From: Micromonospora parastrephiae | GTDB taxonomy: Bacteria; Actinomycetota; Actinomycetes; Mycobacteriales; Micromonosporaceae | Direction: 5' to 3' | DNA length: 35,601 nt | NCBI RefSeq assembly: GCF_016802865.1 | Contig: NZ_JAEVHM010000043.1 | Span: 1-35,601, forward strand | In this document: positions 1 to 10,308 of the stretch, in pieces | Layout of the letters: every line of letters begins with the position of its first letter | How positions within the stretch are numbered: position 1 is the first letter of the stretch | The notes under the pieces: model-generated | Told to the model about the DNA's origin: nothing | Seen by the model: only the letters and a program-made list of their open reading frames with translations | The model's database searches: none | Position numbers and translations under genes: made by a program

Positions 1-875
1 CCGGACAGACCGGCCAGGCCGGCGGCGCCGCCGGCCAGCAGCGCGCCACCCACCAGCGGGTCCGCTCCGGCGAGAGCGGTGCCGCCGCCCTCGGTGTCGT
101 CCGAGACGGTGACCACACCCGGTGTGCCGGCGGTGCCGTCCGGCACGGGCCCGGAGCCGTCGCCGACGACGACCGGCGGTTCGCCGGCCCGGTGCGGCGT
201 CCCGATGGTCGCGTCGCCGGTACGGGCGGTGTGGCCGCTGATGGTGGGCGCGGCGGTGGGCGGGGCGGTGTTCGGCCCGCTGCGGGGCGTCGTCCTGTCG
301 TCGCTGGCCGTCTCCGGCGTGTCCGGCGGAGGCGGAGGCGGATCGACCACCCGGTCGTAGGCGGACAGGTCGTAACCGGCGGCCAGCTCGGCCACCACGT
401 TCACCATCCGCTTGTGGGCCCTCTCCTGCTCTTCCTTGTCCTGCTGGTGGCCGAGCATGCCGCCGATCACGGCCCCGGGCAGGCCGAAGGTGGCGCCGCC
501 ACGGAGGGCACCGGAGAGCAGCTGGTCGTTGTCGTCGGTCTCTTCCGGGTTTTCGGCCTGCTTGTGCGCGGTGCGCAACTGGCCGGCCATCATCGTGAGC
601 GCCTGCTTGACGTCGGCCATCCCCTCGCCGAGCGCGTCCGAGTGGGCGACGATCAGCCCCAGCCGCCGCTGGAACTCCCGGCCCGCCGAACCCGTCCAGG
701 TGTTGCCGAGCTTCTCAAGATCGCCGCTCAACTCCCGGCCGAGCCCGTCCAGGATGCCCTTGAGCGCGGCCCACTGGGCGGCCACGCCCTCGATCTGCTC
801 CGGCTTGCCGGCCATCACGGCGTCGTACAGCTCCTGGTGGCTGCGGCCCTCGTAGCGCTGGGTGTATTCAGACAC
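1..875 (-). CDS. WXG/PPE-like type VII secretion substrate, C-terminus beyond window
   Basis: Starts at a GTG whose GTGTCTGA overlaps the stop of the upstream 122-aa gene, so the two are translationally coupled; about 291 residues are visible and the frame is open at the left edge. The first 110 residues are predicted helical and carry a W-T-G turn (W60-G62), the hallmark of WXG100/PPE-type helical hairpins exported by ESX systems. Residues 121-142 are Gly/Ala-rich and hydrophobic, 145-157 are highly charged, then a run of eight prolines (about 179-186) opens a Pro/Thr/Gly-rich low-complexity linker. The last visible residues are an Ala/Gly/Leu-rich hydrophobic stretch. No enzymatic domain is visible. 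Its place next to eccB makes it a probable substrate or accessory of this ESX system. Whether it ends in a toxin domain or a membrane anchor cannot be seen. Confidence 0.75.
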   Translation of the reverse strand, partial: MSEYTQRYEGRSHQELYDAVMAGKPEQIEGVAAQWAALKGILDGLGRELSGDLEKLGNTWTGSAGREFQRRLGLIVAHSDALGEGMADVKQALTMMAGQLRTAHKQAENPEETDDNDQLLSGALRGGATFGLPGAVIGGMLGHQQDKEEQERAHKRMVNVVAELAAGYDLSAYDRVVDPPPPPPDTPETASDDRTTPRSGPNTAPPTAAPTISGHTARTGDATIGTPHRAGEPPVVVGDGSGPVPDGTAGTPGVVTVSDDTEGGGTALAGADPLVGGALLAGGAAGLAGLS

Positions 876-1236
876 GCCCGTCCCCCTTCGGCTCCAACGC
901 CTGCTGGACACCGGTCAACGCGGCGGTGATGTCGGTGGCGTTGGCGGCGTTCCGCGCCTCGGCGGTCCGATAGTTGGCCAGGATCGTGCTGGTGGCCTGC
1001 TGGGCCGCGACCACGGCCCGCCGGAGCCGCTCCGCCTGTTGGACGTAGGACTGGTGGACCGTGCTGTAGCGGCGCGCGTTGTCGGTGGCGTCGGTGAACG
1101 AGCCCAACGCCGGTGGGCTGCACTGCATCTCGGTGTTGAGCTTGCGCAGCACCGACTCGGCCTGGCTCAGCCGGGCCACCAGGTTCTTGTGGAAGTCCTC
1201 AAGGGACAGCAGGTCGACTTCCGTGCGCCCGGTCAT
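868..1236 (-). CDS. Small EspC/WXG100-like ESX secretion target
   Basis: A 122-aa, almost entirely helical, Gln/Ala-rich protein with no signal peptide or membrane segment. It is the right size for an EspC/WXG100-type secreted protein, although a clear central W-x-G is absent. Near the C-terminus residues 89-93 read Y-R-T-A-E, a match to the YxxxD/E signal that targets proteins to type VII secretion. The ATG is preceded by GGGGA. Its stop overlaps the GTG start of the downstream WXG/PPE-like gene, suggesting the two are made together and may be exported as a pair. The gene lies about 90 bases downstream of eccB on the same strand. Family assignment rests on size, helicity, tail motif and context. 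Confidence 0.75.
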   Translation of the reverse strand: MTGRTEVDLLSLEDFHKNLVARLSQAESVLRKLNTEMQCSPPALGSFTDATDNARRYSTVHQSYVQQAERLRRAVVAAQQATSTILANYRTAEARNAANATDITAALTGVQQALEPKGDGRV

Positions 1237-1324
1237 GGCAACATCCCCGTCGTTCTGGTTGACAACCGTCAGCGGATGCCAGGTTAGTCCACCGCCGCGC
1301 TCCCGGGCGACCCGTGCGAGCCGC

Positions 1325-2839
1325 TCAACCGTCGGCGCCGGTCGATGCCGCGGGCATGCCTCCGCCCGCGCCCCCGTTCGCGGACGTGCCGCCGACCGGC
1401 GAAGCCGGAGCGGTCGCGGTGGGCGGCGCGCCCTCGGGTGCGAAGAAGGCCGCCGCGTCCTCCGGGTCCAGAGTGGGCCCGGTCGGGATCAGAGCGAGCA
1501 GCGTCCCGGGCACCGCGAGGGGGGTGACCCCGCCGTAGCCGAGCACCGCCAGCGTCTCGGTCGACGCGAGCGGGTACCGGACGCCCTGGGGGCTGATCAG
1601 GTAGATCGTCGACCCGGCCGCGCCGGAGCCACTGGTCCCGGCGCCGGGCGCGGCCTGTGCGAGCACGCCCTTACCGCCGGGCAGCAGCACCGCCTCGGCG
1701 GTGCGTACCGCGTCCCGGGCGGTCTGGCGTACCGGCACCGGCCCCGGATCGGTAGCGGTCAGCTCCGCCGGTGCCCGGTCGAAGACCTCCAGGGTGGTGA
1801 CCGGTGGGCCGCCTCCGGCGCCCGCCCGGTACGTGGCGCAGAGCGTGGTCTGCCCGGACCGGGCCGGGTACAGGCTCGGCAGCGTCTCCGGCAGCCCCTC
1901 CTCCTCCACCCGCTGCTCGGTCAGCAACCGGCCGGCCTGGTCCGGCGTGATGTCGGTGATCTGACCGCCACCGCTGATCATCAACAGGGCGGTGATCTCA
2001 GTGATCGAGACGAGCCCTTCGCGGGTCAGCACGTAGTACCGGCCGGCGGCCTGGAACACCTGGCCGATGGTGGCCGGCCGGTCGCCCACGCTCAGCCCGC
2101 TCCGATCGCCCTCGCCGGGCAGTGTCGGCTTGCGCAGTGGTGGCCCGGCCGGGACGGCGTTGAGCAACTGCTGCCCGACCCGCAGCTGCGTGGCGTTGGG
2201 CATCCTCAGCGCCGCGATCGTCTGGTCGCCACCGAGTACCTGGAGACGGGCGTCACCGGTGAGCAGGTACCGCTGACCGTCCACGGTGACCAGGACCGCA
2301 CGGTCAGCCAGCGGCGCGCCACCGGGCAGCGCCCGATCGATCACGACCCGGGTGGTGGAGCGCTGCGGGTCGCTCGGATCGGGCACGTCGCAGACCGACC
2401 AGGGCAGACCGGTCAGCGACTTGCGGTCCGGCAAGGCGTCCGGGGCGCCGACGATGCCGAGCGTACGACCACGGGGACGGTCCCGCAGCGACGCCTGGGA
2501 CATCGTCCGCACGGCCGGGTCCGCCTCGTTCAGGATCAGCCGCGCCGAGGTGTAGTTGAGGGCCGGGTACAGCTGCCCACCCACGAACACGTACGTCGCG
2601 CCGGTCTCCCGTTCTATGACCAGCGTCTTGTCTTCCAACGGCGCGGTGTTGCCGGTCAACTGACCGTAGGCGCCCACCCCGCCGAGCACCACCGCGGCGG
2701 CGATCACGCTGCCGAAGACCGCCATGCCGAGCCGTCGCATCGGCAGGTTGGTGGTCTCCGGATCGCCCGACAGCAGCGCGGAGACGATCCGGCGGGTGAC
2801 GAAGCGGTACGCCTGCACCTGATCGCGGCGGGTCCGCAT
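1325..2839 (-). CDS. eccB: Type VII secretion protein EccB
   Basis: 504 aa. The N-terminus (MRTRRDQVQAYRFVTRRIVS) is the typical EccB opening: a short cytosolic basic segment followed by one membrane helix at about 37-59 and a large extracytoplasmic domain. EccB is a core component of the ESX inner-membrane complex with EccC, EccD and EccE. Two cysteines in the outer domain (C150 and C334) are placed to form the disulfide known in this family. The C-terminus is rich in Ala/Pro/Gly and probably disordered. The ATG has a clear GGAGG ribosome binding site 6-7 bases upstream. It is divergent from eccE across about 160 bases and followed on its own strand by the two substrate-like genes. Identity is secure. 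Confidence 0.95.
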   Translation of the reverse strand: MRTRRDQVQAYRFVTRRIVSALLSGDPETTNLPMRRLGMAVFGSVIAAAVVLGGVGAYGQLTGNTAPLEDKTLVIERETGATYVFVGGQLYPALNYTSARLILNEADPAVRTMSQASLRDRPRGRTLGIVGAPDALPDRKSLTGLPWSVCDVPDPSDPQRSTTRVVIDRALPGGAPLADRAVLVTVDGQRYLLTGDARLQVLGGDQTIAALRMPNATQLRVGQQLLNAVPAGPPLRKPTLPGEGDRSGLSVGDRPATIGQVFQAAGRYYVLTREGLVSITEITALLMISGGGQITDITPDQAGRLLTEQRVEEEGLPETLPSLYPARSGQTTLCATYRAGAGGGPPVTTLEVFDRAPAELTATDPGPVPVRQTARDAVRTAEAVLLPGGKGVLAQAAPGAGTSGSGAAGSTIYLISPQGVRYPLASTETLAVLGYGGVTPLAVPGTLLALIPTGPTLDPEDAAAFFAPEGAPPTATAPASPVGGTSANGGAGGGMPAASTGADG

Positions 2840-2900
2840 GACTTACCTCCGGCGGGGTGGATCCGCGACGATGTCCTCGGGGTGCCGTCGCGGGCTTCCC

Positions 2901-2906
2901 TACGAT
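2901..2906 (+). promoter_or_regulatory. Possible -10 element of eccE
   Basis: TACGAT sits about 95 bases before the eccE ATG in the divergent eccB/eccE region; the same hexamer occurs twice upstream of eccC. No convincing -35 was found, so this is only a candidate. Confidence 0.25.
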
Positions 2907-2999
2907 AAGGGGCCGACGGCGGTCCTCGGGACCACCGCCGGCGGCCGGCACCGGACCGACCCGGCGCAGAGCCGTACCGTGCAGGAGGGACAGTCAGCG

Positions 3000-4187
3000 A
3001 TGACGCAGGTTCAGGCGCGACCCGCCCGAGCGGCCACGGGCCCGTCCGACGTCCCGGCACGAGCGACGCCGCCGACCGACCGGCCTGGTCGGGGCCGGAT
3101 CGGCCCGGTGCTCGTCGGGCAGCTCGTTCTGGTGGAGCTGTGCGTGGTCGCCGTCTGGGCGTCGGCCAGCGGTCCGAGTTGGCTGCTCGCCGCGGTGGGC
3201 ACCGTTGCGGCGCTGGTCGTCCTGGCCGCCTTCGCCCGCCGGGGCGGCCGCTGGTGGTTCGAGGATCTGCTGCTGCGCCGGCGACTGCGACGACGCCGCG
3301 AACGCGCCACGGCCGCGCTGTCCGGCGGTACCGCGGCGGACCCACGGCTGGCCGCGCTCGCCCCCGAGTTGAGCGTCATCGAGTTGACCGACCGGGGCAC
3401 CCGGCTCGGCATCGGGCAGGACGACAACGGCTGGTTCGCGGCGATCGCGCTGCAGTCCGGCAGCGGCGGGGCGGTCGGCTCGGTGGAGGCGTCCACGGTG
3501 GACCGAACGCTGCGGGTGCTCGGGGACTTCGCCGCGCCGGTTTCCCGGACCCAGGTCGTGGCACACACCCTGGTCTGGTATCCGGCGCCCGGTGCGCCAC
3601 CGGCGGCGCACCGGACCGTGTGGGTGGCGCTGCGGCTCACCGTGCACGACGCCCGTGTGGAGGCGGTGACCCGGGGCGGCGGACTGCCGGGTGTCCACCG
3701 GACCTTGTCCGCCGGGATCGGCCGACTCGGCAAGGCGCTGACCGCCGCCGGGTTGTCCCACCGTCCGCTGGGCCGCGACGAACTGCGGTCGGCGGTGGTC
3801 TCGGCCGCCGGACTGGACCTCGTGCCGGAGCCACCGACGGAGACCTGGGAGGGGCTGCGCGGCGGCGGCTGGACGCACCGCTGCATGGCACTGGGGGGCC
3901 GGCCGGACGCTCCGCTCGGCCCGCTGGTGGACGCGATCACCGCCACCTCGGCGCCGTCGCACACGGTGGCCGTGTCGGTGTCGCCGGACGGTCGGGTGGC
4001 GGCGCCGCTGCTGCGGGTCGCGGCCATGGACAACCACGTGGAGGCCCTGGTCAAGGTCGTGCGGGAGGTGGCCGGCCGGGCCGGAGCGTCGGCCCGACCG
4101 GTGGACGGCCAGCACGGCCCCGGCGCCTACGCGAGCGCACCGGTCGGGTCGGTGCTGGGCGTCTCCACCCGCCCGCAGCCGCGCTGA
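3000..4187 (+). CDS. eccE: Type VII secretion protein EccE
   Basis: 395 aa from the ATG preceded by GCAGGAGGGACAG, a strong ribosome binding site; the frame is open upstream but those codons have no such site. Residues 1-30 are Ala/Pro-rich and cytosolic, followed by two adjacent membrane helices at about 36-76, then an Arg-rich strip with W-W-F and a soluble domain starting around residue 115 with the sequence LSVIELTDRGTRLGIGQDD typical of EccE. EccE is a peripheral member of the ESX membrane complex. The gene faces eccD and ends 41 bases from the eccD stop, with no obvious terminator in between. The C-terminal 50 residues look disordered. Confidence 0.9.
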   Translation: MTQVQARPARAATGPSDVPARATPPTDRPGRGRIGPVLVGQLVLVELCVVAVWASASGPSWLLAAVGTVAALVVLAAFARRGGRWWFEDLLLRRRLRRRRERATAALSGGTAADPRLAALAPELSVIELTDRGTRLGIGQDDNGWFAAIALQSGSGGAVGSVEASTVDRTLRVLGDFAAPVSRTQVVAHTLVWYPAPGAPPAAHRTVWVALRLTVHDARVEAVTRGGGLPGVHRTLSAGIGRLGKALTAAGLSHRPLGRDELRSAVVSAAGLDLVPEPPTETWEGLRGGGWTHRCMALGGRPDAPLGPLVDAITATSAPSHTVAVSVSPDGRVAAPLLRVAAMDNHVEALVKVVREVAGRAGASARPVDGQHGPGAYASAPVGSVLGVSTRPQPR

Positions 4188-4228
4188 CGGCCGGGCGTCG
4201 CGCGGGTCGCTGGGTCGGAGCCCGGCGG

Positions 4229-5626
4229 TCAGGGCCGCAGGTTGACGATCCAGCCGTACAGCCCGCAGACCCAGAAGGCGAGCGGCACCAGCGAGATGAT
4301 CAGCAGGATCTCGACGATGTCGAGAAGCCGACCCCAGACCGGTGAGATGCGCTTGCCGGCGACGCTCAGCCCGTAGACCAGACTGATCACGGCGGCCAGC
4401 AGCAGCCCACCGAGGACAAGGCCGAGCCGGACCGGCAGTGACCCGTCGGCGAAGGTGGCCGCGGCGGCGAGGCCCAGGCCCACCGTGCCGGCGAGCAACA
4501 CCGGGACGCGCTGGGCCCGGCCCAGGAGCGGCCGGGCCCGCAGCAGCGAGAGCAGCCCCAGCACCAGGCAGAGCAGCACCGCCGGCAGTCGCCCGTCCAG
4601 GGCGAGCACCACCTCCGCGCCGAGGACCAGCAGCGAAACGGTCCACAGCAGACCGGTCAGGAAGTCGTCGGCGCGCTCGCTCTGCTGGAGCACCTGCCGC
4701 CCGTCGACCGACTCGCTGTCGGTCTTCAGGTCCTCCGGACCGGTCGGGATGGACGGCACCGGCAGTCGGGCCAGCCGGTAGGCCGCCATCGGCAGCGCCG
4801 GCACCGCGCCGAACGCGATCGTCGCCACCACCGCGGCCGCGGCCGGCGCGTCGATGCCGAAGGCCAGGCAGAGCAGGGCGCCCACGCCGGTGGCCGCACC
4901 CACGCCGATCGAGGCGAAGAAAAGCGGATACCGGTCACCGACCGCCAGCACGGCCACCGCCCCGGCGACCACCACGGCGGTGGCCGCGAGCAGGACGTGC
5001 GGGCTCGCCAGATCGGTCAGCGGCCGGTCACCGGCGAGCAGCAGCAGACCGCCGGTGCCAGCGTGCACCAGGCCGACCATGGCCAGCACCGCGCCGGTCC
5101 GGCTGTCACCGGCGGCCCGGGACAGCACCGCCGCGCCGACCAGCAGCGCCACCGCCACCAGCAGGGCGGCCACCGCGCCGGGCAGGTGCGGAGGGCCGGC
5201 GAAGAGCGCGGCCAGCGCGCCGGCGCCCAGCGCCGCCGCGGCGAACAGCACCGCGAAGGACCGGCTCGCGCCGACCTGCCAGGCGCCCGGCCGCTGGTTG
5301 GTCGCGGTGGCGACCGCGTCCACCACGTCGTCGAAGACGATCTCCGGGGCCGCGGCCGAACGCGGGTTGAAGTAGAGCACCTCGCCATCGCGGACGCCGA
5401 GCTGCACCGCGGTACGCCCACCGTCCAACGGTGCACCGCCCAACCGGGACAGTGCCCAACCGCCGTGCCGCACCCCCTCGTCGGCGAGATCCTCCCCGGC
5501 GTAGCGCAGCAGGGTGGGCAGCAGGTCGGCCAACGGCACGTCCGACGGCAGAGCCAGATCCATCCGGGTACGCGGAGCCACGATGGTGATCCGGCTCAGG
5601 CCACCGGTCGCCGTCTTCGTCGCCAC
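4229..5626 (-). CDS. eccD: Type VII secretion integral membrane protein EccD
   Basis: 465 aa. Residues about 10-95 form a ubiquitin-like (YukD-type) domain: [20 protein letters not shown], then DGEVLYFNP. It is followed by a hydrophobic region from about residue 120 to the end with roughly eleven predicted membrane helices, broken by one hydrophilic loop near 290-320 ([16 protein letters not shown]). This is the standard EccD architecture; EccD forms the membrane vestibule of the ESX complex. The reading starts at an ATG and the product ends in [14 protein letters not shown]. The gene is divergent from eccC over about 165 bases. Length and helix pattern match the family. Confidence 0.93.
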   Translation of the reverse strand: MATKTATGGLSRITIVAPRTRMDLALPSDVPLADLLPTLLRYAGEDLADEGVRHGGWALSRLGGAPLDGGRTAVQLGVRDGEVLYFNPRSAAAPEIVFDDVVDAVATATNQRPGAWQVGASRSFAVLFAAAALGAGALAALFAGPPHLPGAVAALLVAVALLVGAAVLSRAAGDSRTGAVLAMVGLVHAGTGGLLLLAGDRPLTDLASPHVLLAATAVVVAGAVAVLAVGDRYPLFFASIGVGAATGVGALLCLAFGIDAPAAAAVVATIAFGAVPALPMAAYRLARLPVPSIPTGPEDLKTDSESVDGRQVLQQSERADDFLTGLLWTVSLLVLGAEVVLALDGRLPAVLLCLVLGLLSLLRARPLLGRAQRVPVLLAGTVGLGLAAAATFADGSLPVRLGLVLGGLLLAAVISLVYGLSVAGKRISPVWGRLLDIVEILLIISLVPLAFWVCGLYGWIVNLRP

Positions 5627-5699
5627 TGTGGCCTCCAGGTGTCCGTCTACGATCAGCGGGCCGCGGTGCCGCGGTGCGGGTCCACCGCGCCCACGGGAG

Positions 5700-5727
5700 A
5701 TTACCTACGATGGCGTGCACGTACGAT
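5700..5727. promoter_or_regulatory. Divergent eccD/eccC regulatory segment with repeated TACGATG
   Basis: TACGATG occurs at 5706-5712 and again at 5722-5728, flanking the 8-bp palindrome CGTGCACG. The hexamer TACGAT resembles an actinobacterial -10 and also occurs upstream of eccE. The repeats lie about 65-85 bases before the eccC GTG and could be a -10 element, an operator, or both. Confidence 0.35.
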
Positions 5728-5792
5728 GCCCACCCGCAGACTCCGGTCCGCGACGGCACATCGTCAGGGCCGCTTCTGGGGAGGAGACAGCC

Positions 5793-8700
5793 GTGAGCAC
5801 GGTGGTGTTCCGCCGGCTCCCGCGTCAGCCGGGGCCGGCCTTGCCGCGCGGTGAGGTGCTGCTGGAGTCCCCTCCCGAGCTGCCGGAGCCGACGCCCCGT
5901 GGGATGGGGCAGCTGCTCATGATCCTGCCGATGTTCTGCGGGGTCGGCGCGATGGCCTTCCTCTACGCGGGCAAGGGCGGCGGCATGATGACGTACGTCG
6001 CCGGTGGCCTGTTCGGCGTCTCCATGCTCGGCATGGCGATCGGTTCGCTGGCCAACAGCGGCGGCAAGGACAAGGCTGAGCTGAACGCCGACCGCCGTGA
6101 CTACATGCGTTACCTGGCCCAGATGCGCAAGCGCACCCGGCGCGCGGCGGAGCAGCAGCGTGCGGCGATGGCGTGGCGGCACCCGGAGCCGGACGCGCTC
6201 TGGTCGATCGCCGCGTCCCGCCGGCTGTGGGAGCGGCGGATCACCGAGGACGACTTCGGCGAGACCCGGATCGCGCTGGGCCCGCAGCGGCTGGCGGTGG
6301 AGATCGTTCCGCCGGAGACCAAGCCGGTGGAGGACCTGGAGCCGATGAGCGCCATCGCGCTGCGCCGGTTCGTTCGCGCCCATTCGACAGTGCCCGAGCT
6401 GCCGACCGCGCTGTCGGTGCGCGCGTTCAGCCGGGTGGTGCTGCGCGGTGACCGGGAGCCGGTGCTCGACCTGGCCCGGGCGGCGCTGGGTCAGCTGGCC
6501 ACCTTCCACGCACCGGACGACCTGGTGATCGCGGTGGTCGCCGCACCGGACCGGCAGGCGGTCTGGGACTGGGTGAAGTGGCTGCCGCACGCCCACCACA
6601 GTGGACGGACCGACGCGGCCGGCGCGCGTCGGCTGGTGTTCGCGAGTCTCGCCGAGGCGGAGGAGTCGCTCGCCGGTGAGCTGGCCGGCCGTCCCCGGTT
6701 CGCGCCGGAGGCCAAGCCACTGACCACCGCGCCGCACCTGGTCGTGGTGAACGACGGAGGCGAGGTCTCGCCGACCGGCCAGCTGCTGGGCCCTGGTCTG
6801 CTGGGCGCCACGATGATCGACCTGTCCGGCACGGTGCCGCGCGACGCCGGCCGCTGGCTGCTCTGCCTCGACGTGGGCGACGGAAGCACCCTGGAGCTGG
6901 TCCGGGGCACCTCGTCGTCGCCGCTGGGTCGTCCGGACCGGCTCACCGCCGAGGCCGCCGAGGGGCTGGCCCGGCAGATCGCCCCCTACCGGCTCTCCCA
7001 GCAGCAGACCAGCAATGAGGAACCGCTGGCCCGCAGCATGGAGCTGCCGGATCTGCTCGGCGTGGGCGACGCCGCGACGGTCGACGTCCGCCAGACCTGG
7101 CGGCCGCGCGGCCACCGGGACCGGCTGCGCATTCCGCTCGGCGTCGGCCCGGACGGCAACGTGGTCGAGTTGGACTTCAAGGAGTCCGCGCACGAGGGCA
7201 TGGGCCCGCACGGTCTGGTCATCGGCGCCACCGGCTCCGGAAAGAGTGAGCTGCTCCGCACGGTGGTGGCCGCGCTGGCGGTCACCCACTCGTCGGAGGA
7301 ACTGAACTTCGTCCTGGTGGACTTCAAGGGTGGCGCGACGTTCGCCTCGTTGGAGGCGCTGCCGCACACCAGCGCGGTGATTACCAACCTGGCCGACGAG
7401 CTGCCGCTGGTCGACCGGATGCGCGACGCGCTCGCGGGCGAGATGGTGCGTCGGCAGGAGCTGCTGCGGGCGGCCGGCAACTACGTCTCCCGCTTCGAGT
7501 ACGAGAAGGCCCGCTCGGCCGGCGAACCGTTGGCGCCGATGCCCAGCCTCCTGATCATCTGTGACGAGTTCAGCGAACTGCTCGCCGCGAAGCCCGACTT
7601 CATCGACCTGTTCGTCATGATCGGCCGGTTGGGCCGCTCGCTCGGCGTGCACCTCCTGCTGGCCAGCCAGCGGCTGGAGGAGGGCAAGCTGCGCGGCCTG
7701 GACACCCACCTGTCGTACCGGATCGGTCTGCGGACCTTCTCGGCGGTGGAGAGCCGGATCGTCCTCGGCGTGCCGGACGCGTACGAGCTGCCGAACGCGC
7801 CGGGGCACGGCTACCTGAAGACGGACACCAGTACGATGCTGCGGTTCCGGGCCGCCTACGTGTCCGGGGCGTACCGGGCGCCGGGGCAGCAGGCGTCGGC
7901 GTCGCAGGCGCTGGTGCAGCGCCGGATCGTGCCGTACGGGCTCGACTTCATCCCGGCGCAGGCCCCGCAGCTGCCGGTGGACACCGCGCCGGAGCCGGAG
8001 CAGCCGGCCGACGGCAAGGCCGTGGCGATGCTCGACGTGCTGATCGACCAGCTCAAGGGCCGTGGCCGTCCGGCGCACCAGGTGTGGCTGCCGCCGCTGG
8101 CCGACCCGCCGGGCCTGGGCGAGCTGCTCGGCCAGCTGGCCGTGGACCCGACGTACGGGTTGTGCACCGCGTCCTGGCCGGGGCGGGGCCGCCTCACCGT
8201 GCCGGTCGGCGTGGTCGACCGCCCGTACGAGCAGCGCCGTGACCCGATGATGGTCGAGCTGGCCGGTGCCGGCGGCAACGTGGTCATCGTCGGCCGTTCG
8301 ATGAGTGGCAAGAGCACCATGCTGCGTACGCTGCTCGCCTCGCTGGCACTCACCCACACGCCGCGTGAGGTGCAGTTCTTCTGCCTGGACTTCGGCGGTG
8401 GCGCGTTGCGCAGCCTGGAGCGGCTGCCGCACATGGCCGGGGTGGCCGGCCGGCGGGACGTCGAGGCGGTCCGTCGCACGGTGGCCGAGGTGGTCGCCGT
8501 GCTGGACGACCGGGAGGCCCGTTTCGCCCAGCACGGCATCGACTCGGTGGCCAGCTATCGTCGTCGTCGGGCCGCCGGCGAGTTCGCCGACGACCCGTTC
8601 GGTGACGTGTTCCTGGTGGTGGACGGCTGGAACACGCTGCGCCAGGAGTACGAGGAGCTGGAGCAGACCATTACCACGCTCGCCAACCGGGGCCTCGGTT

Positions 8701-9758
8701 TCGGTGTGCACGTGGTGCTCACGGCGGTGCGCTGGGCGGAGATCCGGATCAACATGCGGGATCTGCTCGGCACCAAGTTGGAGCTGCGTCTGGGTGACGC
8801 GTCCGAGTCGGAGATCGACCGCCGCTCGGCGATGAACGTGCCGGAGAAGGCGCCCGGCCGCGGCCTGACCCGGGACAAGCTGCACTTCCTCACCGCCATC
8901 TCGCGGATCGACGGCCGCCGGGACATCGAGGACCTGACCGAGGCGTCGACCGCCCTGGCCGGGCACGTGGCGGCCAACTGGCCGGGCCGCCCGGCGCCGA
9001 AGGTGCGGCTGCTGCCGCGCCGGCTGCCGGTGGCCGAGCTGGCCCGGATCATCGACCGGTCGATGCCCGGCCTGCCGATCGGCGTCAACGAGTCGGCTCT
9101 CGCGCCGGTCTACCTGGACCTGGCCAACGAGCCGCACCTCACGGTCTTCGGCGACGCGGAGTGCGGCAAGACCAACCTGCTGCGGTTGATCGCCCGGGGC
9201 ATCACCGAGCGGTACACGCCGGCGCAGGCCCGGCTGGTGATCGCCGACTACCGGCGCGGTCTGCTGGGTGCGGTGGAGGGCGACCACCTGCTCGACTACG
9301 CGCCGTCGAACCAGGCGTTCGCCCAGGGGCTCGGTTCGATCCGCAGCGCGTTGTCCAACCGGCTGCCCGGCCCGGACGTGACCACGGCCCAGTTGCGGGA
9401 CCGCAGTTGGTGGAAGGGCCCGGACCTCTACATCCTGGTGGACGACTACGACCTGGTGGCCTCCGGTGGGAGCAACCCGCTCGGCGCCCTGCTGGAGCTG
9501 TTGCCGCAGGCTCGGGACATCGGCCTGCACCTGATCGTGACGCGGCGGGTCGGCGGTGTTTCCCGGGCGCTCTACGAACCGGTCCTGCAACGGCTCCGTG
9601 AACTGGACTCTCCCGGCCTGCTGATGTCCGGCAACCGTGAGGAGGGCGCGGTCTTCGGCACGTTGCGGCCGAGCCCGCAGCCGCCGGGTCGGGGCACCCT
9701 CGTGCGCCGCCGCGACGGTCAGCAGCTGATCCAGACCGCCTGGGCCGAGCCGTCCTGA
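5793..9758 (+). CDS. eccC: Type VII secretion ATPase EccC (single-chain EccCa+EccCb)
   Basis: 1321 aa from a GTG behind GGGGAGGAGACAG; the frame is open upstream without a better start. Two membrane helices lie at about 42-82, followed by a charged stalk ([19 protein letters not shown]) and three FtsK/SpoIIIE-type ATPase domains. Domain 1 has Walker A GATGSGKS (478-485) and Walker B ending D591-E592. Domain 2 has GRSMSGKS (834-841) and a Walker B Asp at 944 followed by Gly rather than Glu. Domain 3 has GDAECGKT (1120-1127) and D1217-D1218. EccC is the motor that recognises WXG100 substrates by their C-terminal signal; in known ESX systems domain 3 binds the signal and domain 1 is the catalytic one. 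Only domain 1 here has the full D-E Walker B, in agreement. The two WXG100 genes follow in the same orientation. Confidence 0.97.
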   Translation: MSTVVFRRLPRQPGPALPRGEVLLESPPELPEPTPRGMGQLLMILPMFCGVGAMAFLYAGKGGGMMTYVAGGLFGVSMLGMAIGSLANSGGKDKAELNADRRDYMRYLAQMRKRTRRAAEQQRAAMAWRHPEPDALWSIAASRRLWERRITEDDFGETRIALGPQRLAVEIVPPETKPVEDLEPMSAIALRRFVRAHSTVPELPTALSVRAFSRVVLRGDREPVLDLARAALGQLATFHAPDDLVIAVVAAPDRQAVWDWVKWLPHAHHSGRTDAAGARRLVFASLAEAEESLAGELAGRPRFAPEAKPLTTAPHLVVVNDGGEVSPTGQLLGPGLLGATMIDLSGTVPRDAGRWLLCLDVGDGSTLELVRGTSSSPLGRPDRLTAEAAEGLARQIAPYRLSQQQTSNEEPLARSMELPDLLGVGDAATVDVRQTWRPRGHRDRLRIPLGVGPDGNVVELDFKESAHEGMGPHGLVIGATGSGKSELLRTVVAALAVTHSSEELNFVLVDFKGGATFASLEALPHTSAVITNLADELPLVDRMRDALAGEMVRRQELLRAAGNYVSRFEYEKARSAGEPLAPMPSLLIICDEFSELLAAKPDFIDLFVMIGRLGRSLGVHLLLASQRLEEGKLRGLDTHLSYRIGLRTFSAVESRIVLGVPDAYELPNAPGHGYLKTDTSTMLRFRAAYVSGAYRAPGQQASASQALVQRRIVPYGLDFIPAQAPQLPVDTAPEPEQPADGKAVAMLDVLIDQLKGRGRPAHQVWLPPLADPPGLGELLGQLAVDPTYGLCTASWPGRGRLTVPVGVVDRPYEQRRDPMMVELAGAGGNVVIVGRSMSGKSTMLRTLLASLALTHTPREVQFFCLDFGGGALRSLERLPHMAGVAGRRDVEAVRRTVAEVVAVLDDREARFAQHGIDSVASYRRRRAAGEFADDPFGDVFLVVDGWNTLRQEYEELEQTITTLANRGLGFGVHVVLTAVRWAEIRINMRDLLGTKLELRLGDASESEIDRRSAMNVPEKAPGRGLTRDKLHFLTAISRIDGRRDIEDLTEASTALAGHVAANWPGRPAPKVRLLPRRLPVAELARIIDRSMPGLPIGVNESALAPVYLDLANEPHLTVFGDAECGKTNLLRLIARGITERYTPAQARLVIADYRRGLLGAVEGDHLLDYAPSNQAFAQGLGSIRSALSNRLPGPDVTTAQLRDRSWWKGPDLYILVDDYDLVASGGSNPLGALLELLPQARDIGLHLIVTRRVGGVSRALYEPVLQRLRELDSPGLLMSGNREEGAVFGTLRPSPQPPGRGTLVRRRDGQQLIQTAWAEPS

Positions 9759-9974
9759 TCATATCGGCGGGATCGGAAGCCGGCCGTGCCGCGGACACTC
9801 GGTCGCATTCCGGATTCGCCACCATCCATCGAAGGCCGCCGGTCAGGGCTGCGAGGGCTGGACCGGTTCGGCTACGGTCTTCACTGGAGTGTCCGTCGGT
9901 GGGGTGTTGGTGCCTTGCCGCGGGGGAGGGGTGCGGCGAAGCCGCCACCACAACGTGACGGAAGGGTGTGAAGC
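9759..9974 (+). promoter_or_regulatory. Intergenic region eccC to WXG100 pair
   Basis: 216 bases without a convincing gene. A TACGGT hexamer at 9873-9878 could be a -10 for the WXG100 pair, which would fit the high, separate expression usual for ESX substrates. I see no clear -35 and no terminator hairpin after eccC, so read-through from eccC is also possible. Confidence 0.25.
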
Positions 9975-10283
9975 ATGGCGTTCGAGGTCGAAGCTGCGAC
10001 TCTCCATACCGCCGCGAGTGACGTGCGGTCCACGCGCAGCGAGGTCGACGGCGAGCTGAAGAAGCTGTGGAACGTAGTCGACGACCTGGCCATGGCGTGG
10101 AAGGGTCAGGCGTCCACGGGCTTCCAGTCGCTGATGACGCGCTGGAACGAGGACACCGTCAAGCTGCTGACGGCGATGGACAACATCGCCGACCTGCTCG
10201 ACAAGTCGGGTACGACGCACCAGGTCAACGACGAAGAGCAGCAGCAGATGCTGGACAAGTTCCACTCTGCTCTCAACCCGTGA
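9975..10283 (+). CDS. WXG100 protein, first of ESX pair
   Basis: 102 aa. The helix-turn-helix hairpin is centred on W42-K-G44, within residues predicted helical from 5 to 40 and 47 to 95. The size, WXG turn and tandem arrangement with a second WXG100 gene 25 bases downstream identify an EsxA/EsxB-type secreted heterodimer subunit. There is no signal peptide. A canonical YxxxD/E tail is missing; the nearest match is H-Q-V-N-D (82-86), with His in place of Tyr. The partner carries a perfect motif, so this chain is probably the signal-less half that rides along as part of the dimer. The ATG is preceded by GAAGGGTG. Confidence 0.92.
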   Translation: MAFEVEAATLHTAASDVRSTRSEVDGELKKLWNVVDDLAMAWKGQASTGFQSLMTRWNEDTVKLLTAMDNIADLLDKSGTTHQVNDEEQQQMLDKFHSALNP

Positions 10284-10308
10284 TCCGTAGCCAGCAGAGG
10301 AGGAAGTC

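Noticed and set aside
1079..2908. A 609-codon open frame on the plus strand opposite eccB.
   Set aside because: Antisense shadow: eccB on the other strand has a ribosome site, a membrane helix and family similarity over its entire length.
2838..2999. A 54-codon N-terminal extension of eccE.
   Set aside because: No ribosome site at the upstream start, and the ATG at 3000 has a strong GGAGGG at the right distance.
5106..9590. A nearly 1500-codon open frame opposite eccC and eccD.
   Set aside because: It is antisense to two unmistakable genes, has Arg/Gln/His-rich, family-unlike composition, and such frames are a by-product of G/C-ending codons.
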